From contig NZ_JARFYM010000028.1 of assembly GCF_030272705.1 (NCBI RefSeq), positions 1 through 64,000 on the forward strand: 64,000 nucleotides of DNA, written 5' to 3'. The DNA comes from Rhizobium mayense (GTDB lineage: Bacteria > Pseudomonadota > Alphaproteobacteria > Rhizobiales > Rhizobiaceae). Shown in pieces: positions 24,569-33,812 of this stretch. The translations under genes were made by a program, and so were the position numbers. Each line of letters starts with the position of its first letter. The stretch's first letter is position 1. The notes beneath the pieces are model-generated. The model saw only the letters and a program-made list of their open reading frames with translations. It ran no database searches and was not told the origin of the DNA.

Positions 24569-25816
24569 GTGTCGCTGAACGAAACCATCGACGATATCTA
24601 CCGCAGTCAATCGCGCCGCGTGCTTGCGACGCTGATCCGCTTGCTCGGCGATTTCGACCGGGCGGAGGAGGCTCTTCACGACGCCTTTGCGGCAGCGGCA
24701 CAGCAATGGACGGAAGAGGCTATCCCGGCCAACCCCTATGCCTGGCTGGTTTCAACCGGCCGCTTCCGGGCGATCGACCACATCCGGCGGAGAGCGCGTT
24801 TCAACGCCTCCGAGGCCGATATCGTCGACAGCCTGTATCCGGAGGGCGAATTGACCGAGATCGCCGAAAGCGAAGAGATCGAAGACGACATGCTCAGGCT
24901 GATCTTCACCTGCTGCCATCCGCTCATCCCTGCGGAGGCGCAGATGGCAATGGCTCTGCGCGAGGTCTGCGGCCTGACGACGGAAGAGATCGCCCATGCT
25001 TTCCTCATATCGGCGCCGACTGTCGCCCAACGTATCGTTCGCGCCAAGAACCGCATTCGCGCAGCCCGCATCCCCTATGAAGTTCCGGCAAAGGCGGATC
25101 TGCCGGAGCGGCTGGCGCAGGTGCTGCATGTCATCTATCTCGTCTTCAACGAAGGCTATTCCGCCTCGTCCGGCGCCGCCATCGTCCGCGCCGACCTTGC
25201 CGCCGAGGCCATTCGTCTCGGCCGGCTCCTTCTGGGGCTGCTGCCCGATCCGGAGGTTGCCGGACTGCTGGCGATGATGCTTTTGCAGGATTCGCGGCGG
25301 CTGGCGCGGGCAAGCGCTTCCGGCGATCTCATCCTGCTTGCGGATCAGGATCGCGGGCTCTGGGACATTGGGAGAATCCGTGAGGGATTGGCCTTCGCCG
25401 CCGAGGCGAAGGCGGGCGAAAGCGTCGGCAGCTATGCGCTACAAGCGGCAATTGCCGCCGAGCATGCACGCGCGGCAACGGCGGAGCGAACGGACTGGCG
25501 GCGGATCGTGACGCTTTACGATCTGCTGCTGGTGGCGCAGCCGTCGCCGGTCATCGAACTGAACCGGGCAGTCGCTGTTTCGATGTGTGATGGGCCTGCG
25601 GCCGCACTCGAGATCGTCGACGGGCTTCTGAGCGAAGAGCTGTTGGCCCGATATCATCTGGCCCACGCCGCAAAGGCCGATTTTCTGCGGCAACTCAGCC
25701 GTCAAGATGAAGCGCGACTGTCCTATGAGACGGCGCTTTCGCTTTGCCACCAAGCGCCTGAGCAGGCGTTCCTGCGCAAGCGACTGGCGGAGCTTGCCGG
25801 CAAGACCGAACGATAA
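24569..25816 (+). CDS. ECF sigma factor with C-terminal helical extension (ECF42 type)
   Basis: A protein of 415 residues. Residues about 5-75 are sigma region 2 (VLATLIRLLGDFDRAEEALHD), about 110-165 are region 4 (EAQMAMALREVCGLTTEEIA, then HAFLISAPTVAQRIVRAK). The remaining 240 residues form the DUF6596/TPR-like C-terminal domain (HVIYLVFNEGYSASSG; LNRAVAVSMCDGPAAALEIVDGL). That extension, with DGPF genes alongside and no anti-sigma factor, is the hallmark of the ECF42 group, where the C-terminal domain is thought to control activity. The start is a GTG; AGGAG is somewhat distant (about 14 bases). Confidence 0.92.
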   Translation: MSLNETIDDIYRSQSRRVLATLIRLLGDFDRAEEALHDAFAAAAQQWTEEAIPANPYAWLVSTGRFRAIDHIRRRARFNASEADIVDSLYPEGELTEIAESEEIEDDMLRLIFTCCHPLIPAEAQMAMALREVCGLTTEEIAHAFLISAPTVAQRIVRAKNRIRAARIPYEVPAKADLPERLAQVLHVIYLVFNEGYSASSGAAIVRADLAAEAIRLGRLLLGLLPDPEVAGLLAMMLLQDSRRLARASASGDLILLADQDRGLWDIGRIREGLAFAAEAKAGESVGSYALQAAIAAEHARAATAERTDWRRIVTLYDLLLVAQPSPVIELNRAVAVSMCDGPAAALEIVDGLLSEELLARYHLAHAAKADFLRQLSRQDEARLSYETALSLCHQAPEQAFLRKRLAELAGKTER

Positions 25817-25818
25817 GC

Positions 25819-26781
25819 CTATCCCTGGCGCTTCCTTGAAATCAGCAGCGCAAGTGCCGTTCCCGTCAGAGCCGAGACGACGATCAGGAGATGCGCGTTG
25901 ATGCTGGCCTGCGCCAGATTGTCGAGCGCGGCCTTTTGCCCCGGAGCTCCGAAAGCCATGGCGCCGGCGGTGATGCCGGCCGGATAGGTGCCCACTCCTC
26001 CGGGCGCATGCACCGGCAGCACAGAAGAAAGCTCGCCGCCGAGCGCGCCACCGAAACTTGCCGACAGCGGTGCGACATTCATAAGGCGGAGCGCCCAGGC
26101 AAGCACCACGACCTTCACCAGCCAATTGACCACCGTCGCCAGCCAAGCGCGGGCAAAAGCACCGGCATTCGCCGGCAGGCCGCGTTCCAGTTCATGCACC
26201 AATCCCTGCGCCTTCTTCGGCAATGCCTTGGCGGCAAATTTGATTAACGGCCGGCGAAGGGCAAAACCGGCCACCGGCAAAAGCAGGAAAACGAGCCATG
26301 TGACCAAGGCAAGAGCGCGATAGGGCGAGGCCAGCGCCAGGCCGATGCCCGCCGCGGCGAGCAGCGCATGCAGGTCGAACAGCCGCATGACGAACAGCGC
26401 CGAAGTGCCGCGCGCCAGGGGAATACCGAACTCGGAACGCATCAGCACCGGAAAGCTGGTCTCCCCCGTGCGGAGGGGCATCATGATGTTGAGGAGATTG
26501 TGGACCTGCGTCACGCGGAAGAGCGCCGTGAAATGGCCACCGGTCTCCTTCGGGAAATAATCGTAGATGCGCCAGGTGCGCAGGAAATATGTGCTGGTCA
26601 GCAGTGCCAGTGCCAGCAGAATGGGCAGGACGCCAACTTGGCCCCATTGCGCCAGGATCGAACTCCAGCCCCAGAACCATTCGATGAAGGCGGCATAGCC
26701 AAGAACGACGGCCGATGTCAGCAGCGTCATGCGATTGCGAATAAACCAGTTCTGTCGGCTGGCAACCATCGGAGTCTTCAT
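25819..26781 (-). CDS. Lysylphosphatidylglycerol-synthase-type membrane protein (flippase-like domain)
   Basis: A protein of 320 residues with about eight membrane helices, matching the LPG_synthase_TM/UPF0104 family: TWRIYDYFPKE, VHNLLNIMMPLRTGETSFPVL near residue 100 and the C-terminal APGGVGTYPAGITAGAM. It lacks the cytoplasmic aminoacyl-transfer domain of MprF, leaving only the membrane part, which in MprF flips lipids. Its divergent neighbours are two glycosyltransferases, so it may move a lipid-linked sugar across the membrane; this is inference. It ends two bases after the sigma factor gene on the other strand. Confidence 0.85.
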   Translation of the reverse strand: MKTPMVASRQNWFIRNRMTLLTSAVVLGYAAFIEWFWGWSSILAQWGQVGVLPILLALALLTSTYFLRTWRIYDYFPKETGGHFTALFRVTQVHNLLNIMMPLRTGETSFPVLMRSEFGIPLARGTSALFVMRLFDLHALLAAAGIGLALASPYRALALVTWLVFLLLPVAGFALRRPLIKFAAKALPKKAQGLVHELERGLPANAGAFARAWLATVVNWLVKVVVLAWALRLMNVAPLSASFGGALGGELSSVLPVHAPGGVGTYPAGITAGAMAFGAPGQKAALDNLAQASINAHLLIVVSALTGTALALLISRKRQG

Positions 26782-26875
26782 GTAGTTAAGGCACCCAATG
26801 CGAGCGGAGGCTGACGCCGGACATGTCGCTCGTTCCGTCCGGCCGGTTCTGCCGGTCTTTTAGGAGAAAGAAGAG

Positions 26876-27895
26876 TTGCAGACAACGGCAGAGTCGATCC
26901 GCCCCCTGACCGATACAATAAGTACCACTGAGCTTTCGCTGGTCGTACCTGTCTTTAATGAGGAAGAAAGCGTTGGACCGCTGATCGAGCGCATCTGTTC
27001 CGCCATGGTGGGTTTCACCAAGCCCTGGGAACTGATTCTGATCGACGACGGCAGCACCGATGCCACGCTTGCCAATGCACGCCGCTCGCTCGGGCGCGAG
27101 GGGCTCACGCTGCGCATTGTTGAGCTACAACGCAATTTCGGCCAGACCGCGGCCATGCAGGCTGGCATCGACACCGCCAGCGGTCGGCTGATCGCCACGA
27201 TGGACGGTGATTTGCAGAACGACCCGAAGGATATCCCTTCGATGGTCGAAGAGTTGGAACGTCGGCATCTCGACCTGCTCGTCGGCTGGCGCAAGAACCG
27301 GCAGGACGGGCTTTTCCTGCGCAAGATCCCCTCCTGGTGCGCAAATTATCTCATCGGCCGCATCACCGGCGTCAAGCTGCACGATTACGGCTGCAGCCTG
27401 AAAATCTATCGTGCGTCGATCATCAAGCAGGTGAAGCTGATGGGCGAGATGCATCGCTTCATCCCCGCCTGGGTCGCCGGCGTGGTACCGAGCTCGCGAA
27501 TCGGCGAAGTGGTGGTCACCCATCATGCGCGCGAGCACGGCATATCGAAGTACGGAATTTCGCGCACCTTCCGTGTCATCCTCGATCTGCTGTCGGTCAT
27601 GTTCTTCATGCGCTACAAGGCGCGGCCGGGCCATTTCTTCGGCTCTCTCGGCCTCGGCCTCGGGGCGCTCGCCGGTCTGATCCTGCTGTGGCTCTTCGTC
27701 GACAAGTTCATCTTCGGTGACGATATCGGCAACAGGCCGCTATTGCTGGTCGGGGTCGTGCTTCTGCTGTCGTCGATACAGATGATCACCACGGGCATTT
27801 TGGCCGAGATGATCGCGCGCATCTATTATCGCGACGATCTGTCGCCGAACTACATCGTCCGCAAGATATTCGATCGGGATAGTCAGGATGCATAA
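26876..27895 (+). CDS. GT2 polyprenyl-phosphate glycosyltransferase (ArnC/DPM-like)
   Basis: A protein of 339 residues. The GT-A domain starts with LSLVVPVFNEEESVGPLIER, contains the metal-binding Asp pair in TMDGDLQNDPKDIP and then VGWRKNRQD; two C-terminal membrane helices (about 235-300) follow. This is the architecture of enzymes that load a sugar on undecaprenyl/dodecaprenyl phosphate. With the GT39 gene overlapping its end, it could be the rhizobial dodecaprenyl-phosphate galacturonate synthase (RgtE type); the sugar cannot be read from sequence. The start appears to be TTG, with AGGAG ten bases upstream. Confidence 0.87.
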   Translation: MQTTAESIRPLTDTISTTELSLVVPVFNEEESVGPLIERICSAMVGFTKPWELILIDDGSTDATLANARRSLGREGLTLRIVELQRNFGQTAAMQAGIDTASGRLIATMDGDLQNDPKDIPSMVEELERRHLDLLVGWRKNRQDGLFLRKIPSWCANYLIGRITGVKLHDYGCSLKIYRASIIKQVKLMGEMHRFIPAWVAGVVPSSRIGEVVVTHHAREHGISKYGISRTFRVILDLLSVMFFMRYKARPGHFFGSLGLGLGALAGLILLWLFVDKFIFGDDIGNRPLLLVGVVLLLSSIQMITTGILAEMIARIYYRDDLSPNYIVRKIFDRDSQDA

Positions 27896-29384
27896 GCTTC
27901 TGGTCCGCCGACCGGATACTGTCATCCTCTTGTTTGCCGGTTACTTCCTCCTCGAATTCCTGGTGCGGCTCGCCATGCCGCACGGCATGCGCTACGACGA
28001 GTCACAGCAGGCGCTTTTCTCGCAATGGCTGACACTCGGCTACGATTCGCAGCCGCCGCTCTACAACTGGATGCAGGCGCTGGCGGTATCCGTCTTCGGA
28101 CTGTCGCTGGCGACGATTTCCATTGTCAAGAACATAGTGCTCTTCCTGGTGTTCCTCAGCTATTACAAGCTGGCAAAGCTGGTCCTGTCCGACAAGGTTT
28201 TCGCGGCGATCGCCACGCTGTCGTTGTTCACGATCCCGCAGCTCTTCTGGGAGGCGCAGCGTGACCTGACGCATACGGTCGCGCAGCTTCTGACGATCAA
28301 TCTCTTCCTCTATGGTGCGATCCGCACGCTGAAGACGCCAAGCACCGGTTCCTATGTGTTCACCGGCATAGCGCTCGGCCTCGGCATGCTGTCGAAATAT
28401 AATTTCGCTCTGCTTGCCGTCGCGGCTGTCATCGCCGTCATGATGCATCCGCAGGGACGTTCGCGCATCTTCGACTGGCGCTTTCTGCTGACGCTGGTGA
28501 TCGCGCTGTTGCTGTTTTTGCCGCACGGGCTCTGGCTGATCCACAATCTCGACCTCGCCTCTGGGCGGACCCTGGGTATCATGGAGCAGGACGCACCGGA
28601 AAGCGCCTTTGCCAAGCTGGTGCAGGGGCCACTCGAATTCATGAAATTGGTCGTCGTCATCTGCGCGCCGACACTCGTCGTCTACTCGCTGGTCTTCGGC
28701 AAGAGTGCCTTAAAAAAAATAGGCCCCTCGAACGAATGGACCCGCTTTTTCGGAATCCTCTTCGCTGCCATCGCCGTGCTCGTGCTGATCCTGATCGTCG
28801 CGATCGGCATGACAGCGCTGCGGGACCGGTGGCTGCTGCCCTTCCTGTTCCTGCTGCCGATCTATCTGTGCCTGAAGATGGAAGCGGCCGGTATCAAGGC
28901 CGCAGATTTCGGCAAGCGCTTCTTCTATATTCCGCTTGCGATGATGCTGATCATTCCGGCGCTGCTTTTGATCCGTGTCACCTTTCCGACGCTCTTCGGC
29001 TCCTATGATCACTACAACACGCCCTACCCCGCCTTCGTGAGCCAGGCCGTGGCAATGGAGGGCAAAACGCCGGGACTGGTGCTGACGGACAACTGGCTGC
29101 CGGCCGGCAATCTGCATTTGCAACTACCGCACGTGCCGGCCATGTCGCTGTTCTTCGGAAATCTGAAGACAAACTTTCAATGGAGCGCCGATAAGCCGAT
29201 CCTCGTCGTCTGGCGGCCGGGCAAGAACGCCGACGGTGTGCCCGCGGCATTGACGAACTGGTTGCAGGAAACGCTCGGCTCGCAATATCGGGCGCCGGAT
29301 GTCAAGCTTGCGAATGTCCAATACATCCACGGCAACCTCGGCGACATGGCGACCTTCGCCTATTCCTGGATCTATCCGAAATAA
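27888..29384 (+). CDS. GT39/PMT-family integral membrane glycosyltransferase (ArnT-like)
   Basis: A protein of 498 residues with about ten membrane helices. The first periplasmic loop contains MRYDESQQALFSQW and then SQPPLYNWMQ, the pattern with acidic catalytic residues found in PMT_2/ArnT enzymes, which transfer a sugar from a polyprenyl phosphate to lipid A, LPS core or protein. It overlaps the GT2 gene by eight bases, so it presumably uses that enzyme's product. In Rhizobium the closest known roles are galacturonate additions to LPS core and lipid A (Rgt enzymes). Confidence 0.88.
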   Translation: MHKLLVRRPDTVILLFAGYFLLEFLVRLAMPHGMRYDESQQALFSQWLTLGYDSQPPLYNWMQALAVSVFGLSLATISIVKNIVLFLVFLSYYKLAKLVLSDKVFAAIATLSLFTIPQLFWEAQRDLTHTVAQLLTINLFLYGAIRTLKTPSTGSYVFTGIALGLGMLSKYNFALLAVAAVIAVMMHPQGRSRIFDWRFLLTLVIALLLFLPHGLWLIHNLDLASGRTLGIMEQDAPESAFAKLVQGPLEFMKLVVVICAPTLVVYSLVFGKSALKKIGPSNEWTRFFGILFAAIAVLVLILIVAIGMTALRDRWLLPFLFLLPIYLCLKMEAAGIKAADFGKRFFYIPLAMMLIIPALLLIRVTFPTLFGSYDHYNTPYPAFVSQAVAMEGKTPGLVLTDNWLPAGNLHLQLPHVPAMSLFFGNLKTNFQWSADKPILVVWRPGKNADGVPAALTNWLQETLGSQYRAPDVKLANVQYIHGNLGDMATFAYSWIYPK

Positions 29385-29446
29385 ACGCCGATCGTGCGAT
29401 CCGCGGGAACAGCTCTCCACTCCCAATCTCAACGCCGGAACAGCTC

Positions 29447-30067
29447 ATGGACCAGACCGATAAGCTCGCGACAATGTTGCCTGACTCTGCCGATCTCCCG
29501 CCATGGCAGGTCAAGAGTTCCACCCACCTGCTTCACGATCGGTGGCTGACAGTTAGAGCAGACACCTGTGTTACGGCGGAGGGCGTGGAGATTGCCCCCT
29601 ATTATGTGCTGGAATATCCCGATTGGGTCGAAGTAGTGGCGCTCGATGCGGAGGACAATATCTACCTCGTTCAGCAGTATCGTCACGGTCTGGGCGTCGT
29701 CGCACTGGAGGTGCCGGGCGGGGCAATGGATGCCAGCGACGCCAACCCGGTCGAGGCGGCCGCGCGCGAACTCAGAGAGGAAACCGGCCTCTCTGCTTCC
29801 GAATGGGAGTATGTCGGCGCCCTTGCACCGAATCCGGCAACCCACTCGAACCTTTCCCACATCGTGCTCGCTCGCAATGTCGAGATCACTATGAAGCCCG
29901 CCGACGATCCGACGGAACGCACTCGGCTTATCCGCATGCCGATCCGGCAGGCCATCGGACTGGCGCTCGAGGGCAAGATGATCCAGGTCATCCACGTCGC
30001 GGCGCTGACCCTTGCCCTGCACAAGGCAGGCAAATGGGATGCGCAATCTCTGGCGGACAAGAGCTGA
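29447..30067 (+). CDS. Nudix hydrolase (ADP-ribose pyrophosphatase type)
   Basis: A protein of 206 residues. The Nudix box is complete: G at GAMDASDANPVEAAARELRE followed by ETGL, which supplies the Glu residues that bind magnesium. The preceding segment VYLVQQYRHGLGVVALEVPGG (here IYLVQQYRHG and VVALEVPGG) is typical of ADP-sugar pyrophosphatases. Substrate is uncertain. It is convergent with the aminotransferase gene, which begins its stop codon in the next base. Confidence 0.88.
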   Translation: MDQTDKLATMLPDSADLPPWQVKSSTHLLHDRWLTVRADTCVTAEGVEIAPYYVLEYPDWVEVVALDAEDNIYLVQQYRHGLGVVALEVPGGAMDASDANPVEAAARELREETGLSASEWEYVGALAPNPATHSNLSHIVLARNVEITMKPADDPTERTRLIRMPIRQAIGLALEGKMIQVIHVAALTLALHKAGKWDAQSLADKS

Positions 30068-31435
30068 TTACGCTCGCGCTTCCGCCCACACCGCATCAAG
30101 CGCCAACCGCGCGATGCGCACCATTGCATCCACCTCTTCATGGCTGATGATCAATGGCGGCGAGGCCAGCATGCGGTCGGCAGTGGCGCGAAGCACGAGA
30201 CCATTGGTCAAAGCGTCATTGCGCACCGCCGAGCCGATCGCATCCGGCTTCTCGAAGCGGCGGCGCGTGGATTTGTCGGCGGCGAGTTGCAGCGCGCCCA
30301 TCAGCCCGATACTGACGGCTTCGCCGACCATATCGTGATCGGCAAGGCTGCTCCACGCCTTTGCGAAATAAGGGCCGATATCGTCACGGACGCGCTCGAT
30401 CAGTCGCTCGTCCTCGATGATCCTCAAATTTTCCAGCGCGGCAGCGGCGCAGACCGGATGGCCCGAATAGGTGAAGCCATGGTTGAATTCGCCAACATCG
30501 TTGATCAGCACATCGGCGATGCGGTCGCTGACCAATACACCGCCGATCGGCAGGTAGCCCGACGATAGACCCTTGGCGATCGGCGCGAGATCGGGCTCGA
30601 CACCGAAATGCTGATAGCCGAACCAGGAGCCGAGCCTTCCGAAGCCGCAGATCACTTCGTCGGAGACCAGGAGAATGTTTCTCGCCTTGCAGATGCGCGC
30701 GATTTCCGGCCAATAGGTTAAGGGTGGAATGATGACGCCGCCTGCCCCCTGGACCGGCTCGGCTATGAAGGCGGCGACATTGTCCTCGCCCAGTTCATCG
30801 ATCTTTTCTTCCAGCTCGCGAGCAGCGTTGACGCCGAACTCTTCCGGGGAGAGATCGCCGCCCTCGGCATACCAATAGGGCTGGCCGATATGGACGACGC
30901 CGGGGATCGGCAGATCGCCCTGCTCATGCATATATTTCATGCCGCCCATGCTGGCGCCGGCGACCGTGGAGCCGTGATAGCCATTGCGGCGGGCGATAAC
31001 GGTCTTCTTGGTCGGCTTGCCTACAGCGCTCCAGTAGACTCGCGCCATTCGGAACCAGGTGTCGTTAGCTTCCGAGCCGGAATTGGTGAAAAAGACATGA
31101 TTGAAATGCGGTCCGGCATGGGCGCAGACCTTCTCGGACAGAAGCGTAGCCGGCGTCGTCGTCGTGCCGAAAAACGTGTTGTAATAGGGTAGTTCGTTCA
31201 TCTGGCGGATGGCGGCATCGGCGATTTCCGTTCGCCCATATCCGATATTGACGCACCAGAGGCCGGCAAAGCCATCGAGATATTTCTTGCCGTTGCTGTC
31301 GAAGATGTAGACGCCCTCGCCGCGCTGGATGATCCGGGCGCCGTCGGCATTCAACTTCTTCATGTCAGCGAAGGGATGGAGATGATGAGCAGCGTCGACG
31401 GCGGCGAGGTTGGAGCGGCTGGAAGTGTCGGACAT
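30068..31435 (-). CDS. Class III (omega) aminotransferase, probable putrescine/amine-pyruvate type
   Basis: A protein of 455 residues. It has the family features: the N-terminal HHLHPFADMKKLNADGARII, substrate loop DGFAGLWCVNIGYGR near residue 60, cofactor-binding SGSEANDTWFRMARV near 115, Asp in LLVSDEVICGFGRLG near 265 and the PLP Lys in APIAKGLSSGYLPIGG near 295. This matches SpuC-like polyamine:pyruvate aminotransferases. The divergent glutamine-synthetase-like gene supports amine catabolism. I chose the ATG at 31435; the same frame extends to 31813 but that part is antisense to the divergent gene. Confidence 0.9.
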   Translation of the reverse strand: MSDTSSRSNLAAVDAAHHLHPFADMKKLNADGARIIQRGEGVYIFDSNGKKYLDGFAGLWCVNIGYGRTEIADAAIRQMNELPYYNTFFGTTTTPATLLSEKVCAHAGPHFNHVFFTNSGSEANDTWFRMARVYWSAVGKPTKKTVIARRNGYHGSTVAGASMGGMKYMHEQGDLPIPGVVHIGQPYWYAEGGDLSPEEFGVNAARELEEKIDELGEDNVAAFIAEPVQGAGGVIIPPLTYWPEIARICKARNILLVSDEVICGFGRLGSWFGYQHFGVEPDLAPIAKGLSSGYLPIGGVLVSDRIADVLINDVGEFNHGFTYSGHPVCAAAALENLRIIEDERLIERVRDDIGPYFAKAWSSLADHDMVGEAVSIGLMGALQLAADKSTRRRFEKPDAIGSAVRNDALTNGLVLRATADRMLASPPLIISHEEVDAMVRIARLALDAVWAEARA

Positions 31436-31517
31436 CGTTTGCAGAATCCCTATCGGATTGAAAGGCTGGCCTCGATCGTTTACGACCATGACGTGAGTAT
31501 GGGGGATTGACAAGGGC

Positions 31518-32858
31518 ATGGCGGCGGACAGCTCAACCGAAGGTATGGCACGCATCGAAGTGTTGATCGTCGATATGAACGGTCGGCTGCGCGGCAAGCA
31601 GATACCCATCGAAGCCGAAAGGAAGGTCTGGTCCGGCGCGGTGCGCTTGCCGACCTCGACGCAATCCCTGGATATCTGGGGCGACGACAATGACGACCTC
31701 ACTGGACTGTCGCTGACCATCGGCGATCCCGACGGCACCTGCGTCGCTGATCCGCGCACGCTTGCGGACATGCCCTGGGCGCCGCCCGGATCGAAGCAGG
31801 TGCTGGCCACCATGCATGAACTCGACGGCAGCCCGAGTTTCCAGGATCCGCGCGCTATTCTGTCAGCCGTCGTCGATCGCTATAAGGCGCTCGGCCTGAC
31901 GCCAGTCGTTGCGACCGAACAGGAGTTCTATATTCTCGACGGCGACTGGCGCGAGCGCGGCCTCCCTTCGCCGCCGCCGGCATTAATGTATCGCGACGAG
32001 CCGAACGGCTATCAGCTCTACGATATGGATGCCGTCGATCTGCTCGGCAACTATCTCGAAACGTTGCGCGCCTATGCCAAGGCGCAGGGCCTGCCCGCGG
32101 ACGCGACCACGGCAGAATTCGGCCCCGGCCAGTTCGAAGTCAATCTGCTGCACCGCCCGGATGCGCTCGCCGCCGCCGATGACTGCACCGCCTTGAAACG
32201 GGTGGCCGAGCAGGCGGCGCGCAAGCACGGCCTCAAATCGACCTGCATGGCGAAACCCTATAGCGATCACGCGGGCTCCGGCCTGCATGTGCACGTCAGT
32301 ATTATCGACGATCAGGGACGCAATATCTTGGACGCGGCGGGCGGCGAACCAAGGAGCTTGAAATCGATCTGCGCCGGCCTGTTGCAGACCCTGCAGGACG
32401 CGCAATTGGTCTTTGCGCCCTATGCCAATTCCTATCGCCGATTCCAGCCGGGCTCATTCGCACCCGTGGACCTCACCTGGGGATACGGTCATCGCGGAAC
32501 TGCCGTGCGCATCCCTGAAAAGGATGGGCCGGGCGCGCGCATCGAACACCGCGTCGCCGGCGCCGATGCTAATCCATATCTGATGCTGGCGGCAATCCTC
32601 GGAGGCATGTTGCTCGGATTGCAGAATGAACTCGATCCCGGCGAAGAGACGACGCCAAGCCATGCGCCGTCCAATGCGCCTCGATTGACGCATGATTTCC
32701 TCACCGCCGTCGAACGCTTCCACGCCTCCCCCTTCATCGCCGATATTTTTGGAGAGCGATATCAGAAGCTCTACGGCGATACGAAGCACAAGGAAGCCAT
32801 CCGCTATCTGCGCACCGTGTCCGATTTCGACTATCGCACGTATCTGCCGCGCCTTTGA
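31518..32858 (+). CDS. Glutamine-synthetase-like gamma-glutamyl ligase (PuuA type)
   Basis: A protein of 446 residues in the type-I glutamine synthetase superfamily. Catalytic-domain motifs are seen: EQEFYIL near residue 135 (first metal Glu), EFGPGQFEVNLLHRPDA near 200, SGLHVHVSI near 255, APYANSYRRFQPGSFAP near 300 and RIEHRVAGADANPYL near 340. Proteins of this branch ligate glutamate to putrescine or other amines. The divergent aminotransferase fits a polyamine route. The start given lacks the first part of the usual N-terminal domain, but there is no better upstream start. Confidence 0.9.
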   Translation: MAADSSTEGMARIEVLIVDMNGRLRGKQIPIEAERKVWSGAVRLPTSTQSLDIWGDDNDDLTGLSLTIGDPDGTCVADPRTLADMPWAPPGSKQVLATMHELDGSPSFQDPRAILSAVVDRYKALGLTPVVATEQEFYILDGDWRERGLPSPPPALMYRDEPNGYQLYDMDAVDLLGNYLETLRAYAKAQGLPADATTAEFGPGQFEVNLLHRPDALAAADDCTALKRVAEQAARKHGLKSTCMAKPYSDHAGSGLHVHVSIIDDQGRNILDAAGGEPRSLKSICAGLLQTLQDAQLVFAPYANSYRRFQPGSFAPVDLTWGYGHRGTAVRIPEKDGPGARIEHRVAGADANPYLMLAAILGGMLLGLQNELDPGEETTPSHAPSNAPRLTHDFLTAVERFHASPFIADIFGERYQKLYGDTKHKEAIRYLRTVSDFDYRTYLPRL

Positions 32859-32864
32859 CGGACT

Positions 32865-33812
32865 TCAGACGACCGCGCTGCGGGCTGCGTCTTCCTCGGT
32901 CGCTCGTGCGGCCGTCCCCTGCTTGATCATCACCTTCAGCTCGCCGGCATGAAGCTTCAGTGCGATGTCGCGTTCCAGCGGCCACAACTCGCCGTCGATG
33001 ACGCAATTCGCCAAACTACGCAATTTCGGGAAATGTAGATGCACTTCGCGCGCATGCATAACCATGACATCGGCGTTCTCGCGGAATCGGCCGCGCAGCA
33101 TATCAATGGCGAGCCGCGCCACGTTGAGCGGTCGCAACGGCCCCGCCGTATAGAAGCCAAGCTCGCCGCCGCGCAGATCATCGGCATAAAGCAATGTGTT
33201 AAGCCCAAAGGGATTATTGGATATGGAAATTGCCGAGACGTGGCGACGCTCGCGAACTCCTTCGGCTTCGAAATCGACATCGAACTCCGGCGGGTTGAAG
33301 ACGACGCCCAAGGCGGCGCGGGTGCTGGCCGACATCTTGCCGATACGCGAACGATAGGTGTAGGCGTTGCGGTAACGCACCATACGCGCATGCATGCCGG
33401 CGGAAAACTGGTGGATGAAGGGCCGACCATTGGCGCTGCCGATATCCACTTGATCGATCTCGCCTGTCGCCAGCACGTCCAGCACTTGCCAGATATCGAG
33501 CGGCAGATGGAGCGAGCGCGCAAAGAGGTTCATGGTGCCAGCCGGAATGACGCCAAGTGCGACGCCGTTTCGCCAGGCGACCGCGGCTGCCGCTGAAATC
33601 GTTCCATCACCGCCGCCGGCGACGATGCCATCGATATCGTCGCGCCGCGCCGCGCGCTCCATGGCCGCAACGATTTCGCTACCCGACACGACCAAACCTT
33701 CGAAATCATGGCCGGCGTCCCGGAAAACCTGCTCTGCCTTCATTTCGTAGGCGTCCATGTCCGCCGTCTTGAATGTACCGCCATCGCGATTGAAAAAGCC
33801 GATCAGTTTCAT
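32865..33812 (-). CDS. Diacylglycerol-kinase/sphingosine-kinase family protein
   Basis: A protein of 315 residues with the DAGK catalytic signature: VAGGGDGTISAAAAV near residue 70 followed by ALGVIPAGTMNLFARSL near 90. The C-terminal YegS-like beta domain contains DGELWPLERDIALKLHAG. Such kinases phosphorylate a lipid headgroup or diacylglycerol. It is convergent with the ligase gene, six bases apart. The frame is open far upstream to 34604, but MKLIGFFNRDGGTFKT at 33812 is the natural start of the domain. Confidence 0.88.
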   Translation of the reverse strand: MKLIGFFNRDGGTFKTADMDAYEMKAEQVFRDAGHDFEGLVVSGSEIVAAMERAARRDDIDGIVAGGGDGTISAAAAVAWRNGVALGVIPAGTMNLFARSLHLPLDIWQVLDVLATGEIDQVDIGSANGRPFIHQFSAGMHARMVRYRNAYTYRSRIGKMSASTRAALGVVFNPPEFDVDFEAEGVRERRHVSAISISNNPFGLNTLLYADDLRGGELGFYTAGPLRPLNVARLAIDMLRGRFRENADVMVMHAREVHLHFPKLRSLANCVIDGELWPLERDIALKLHAGELKVMIKQGTAARATEEDAARSAVV

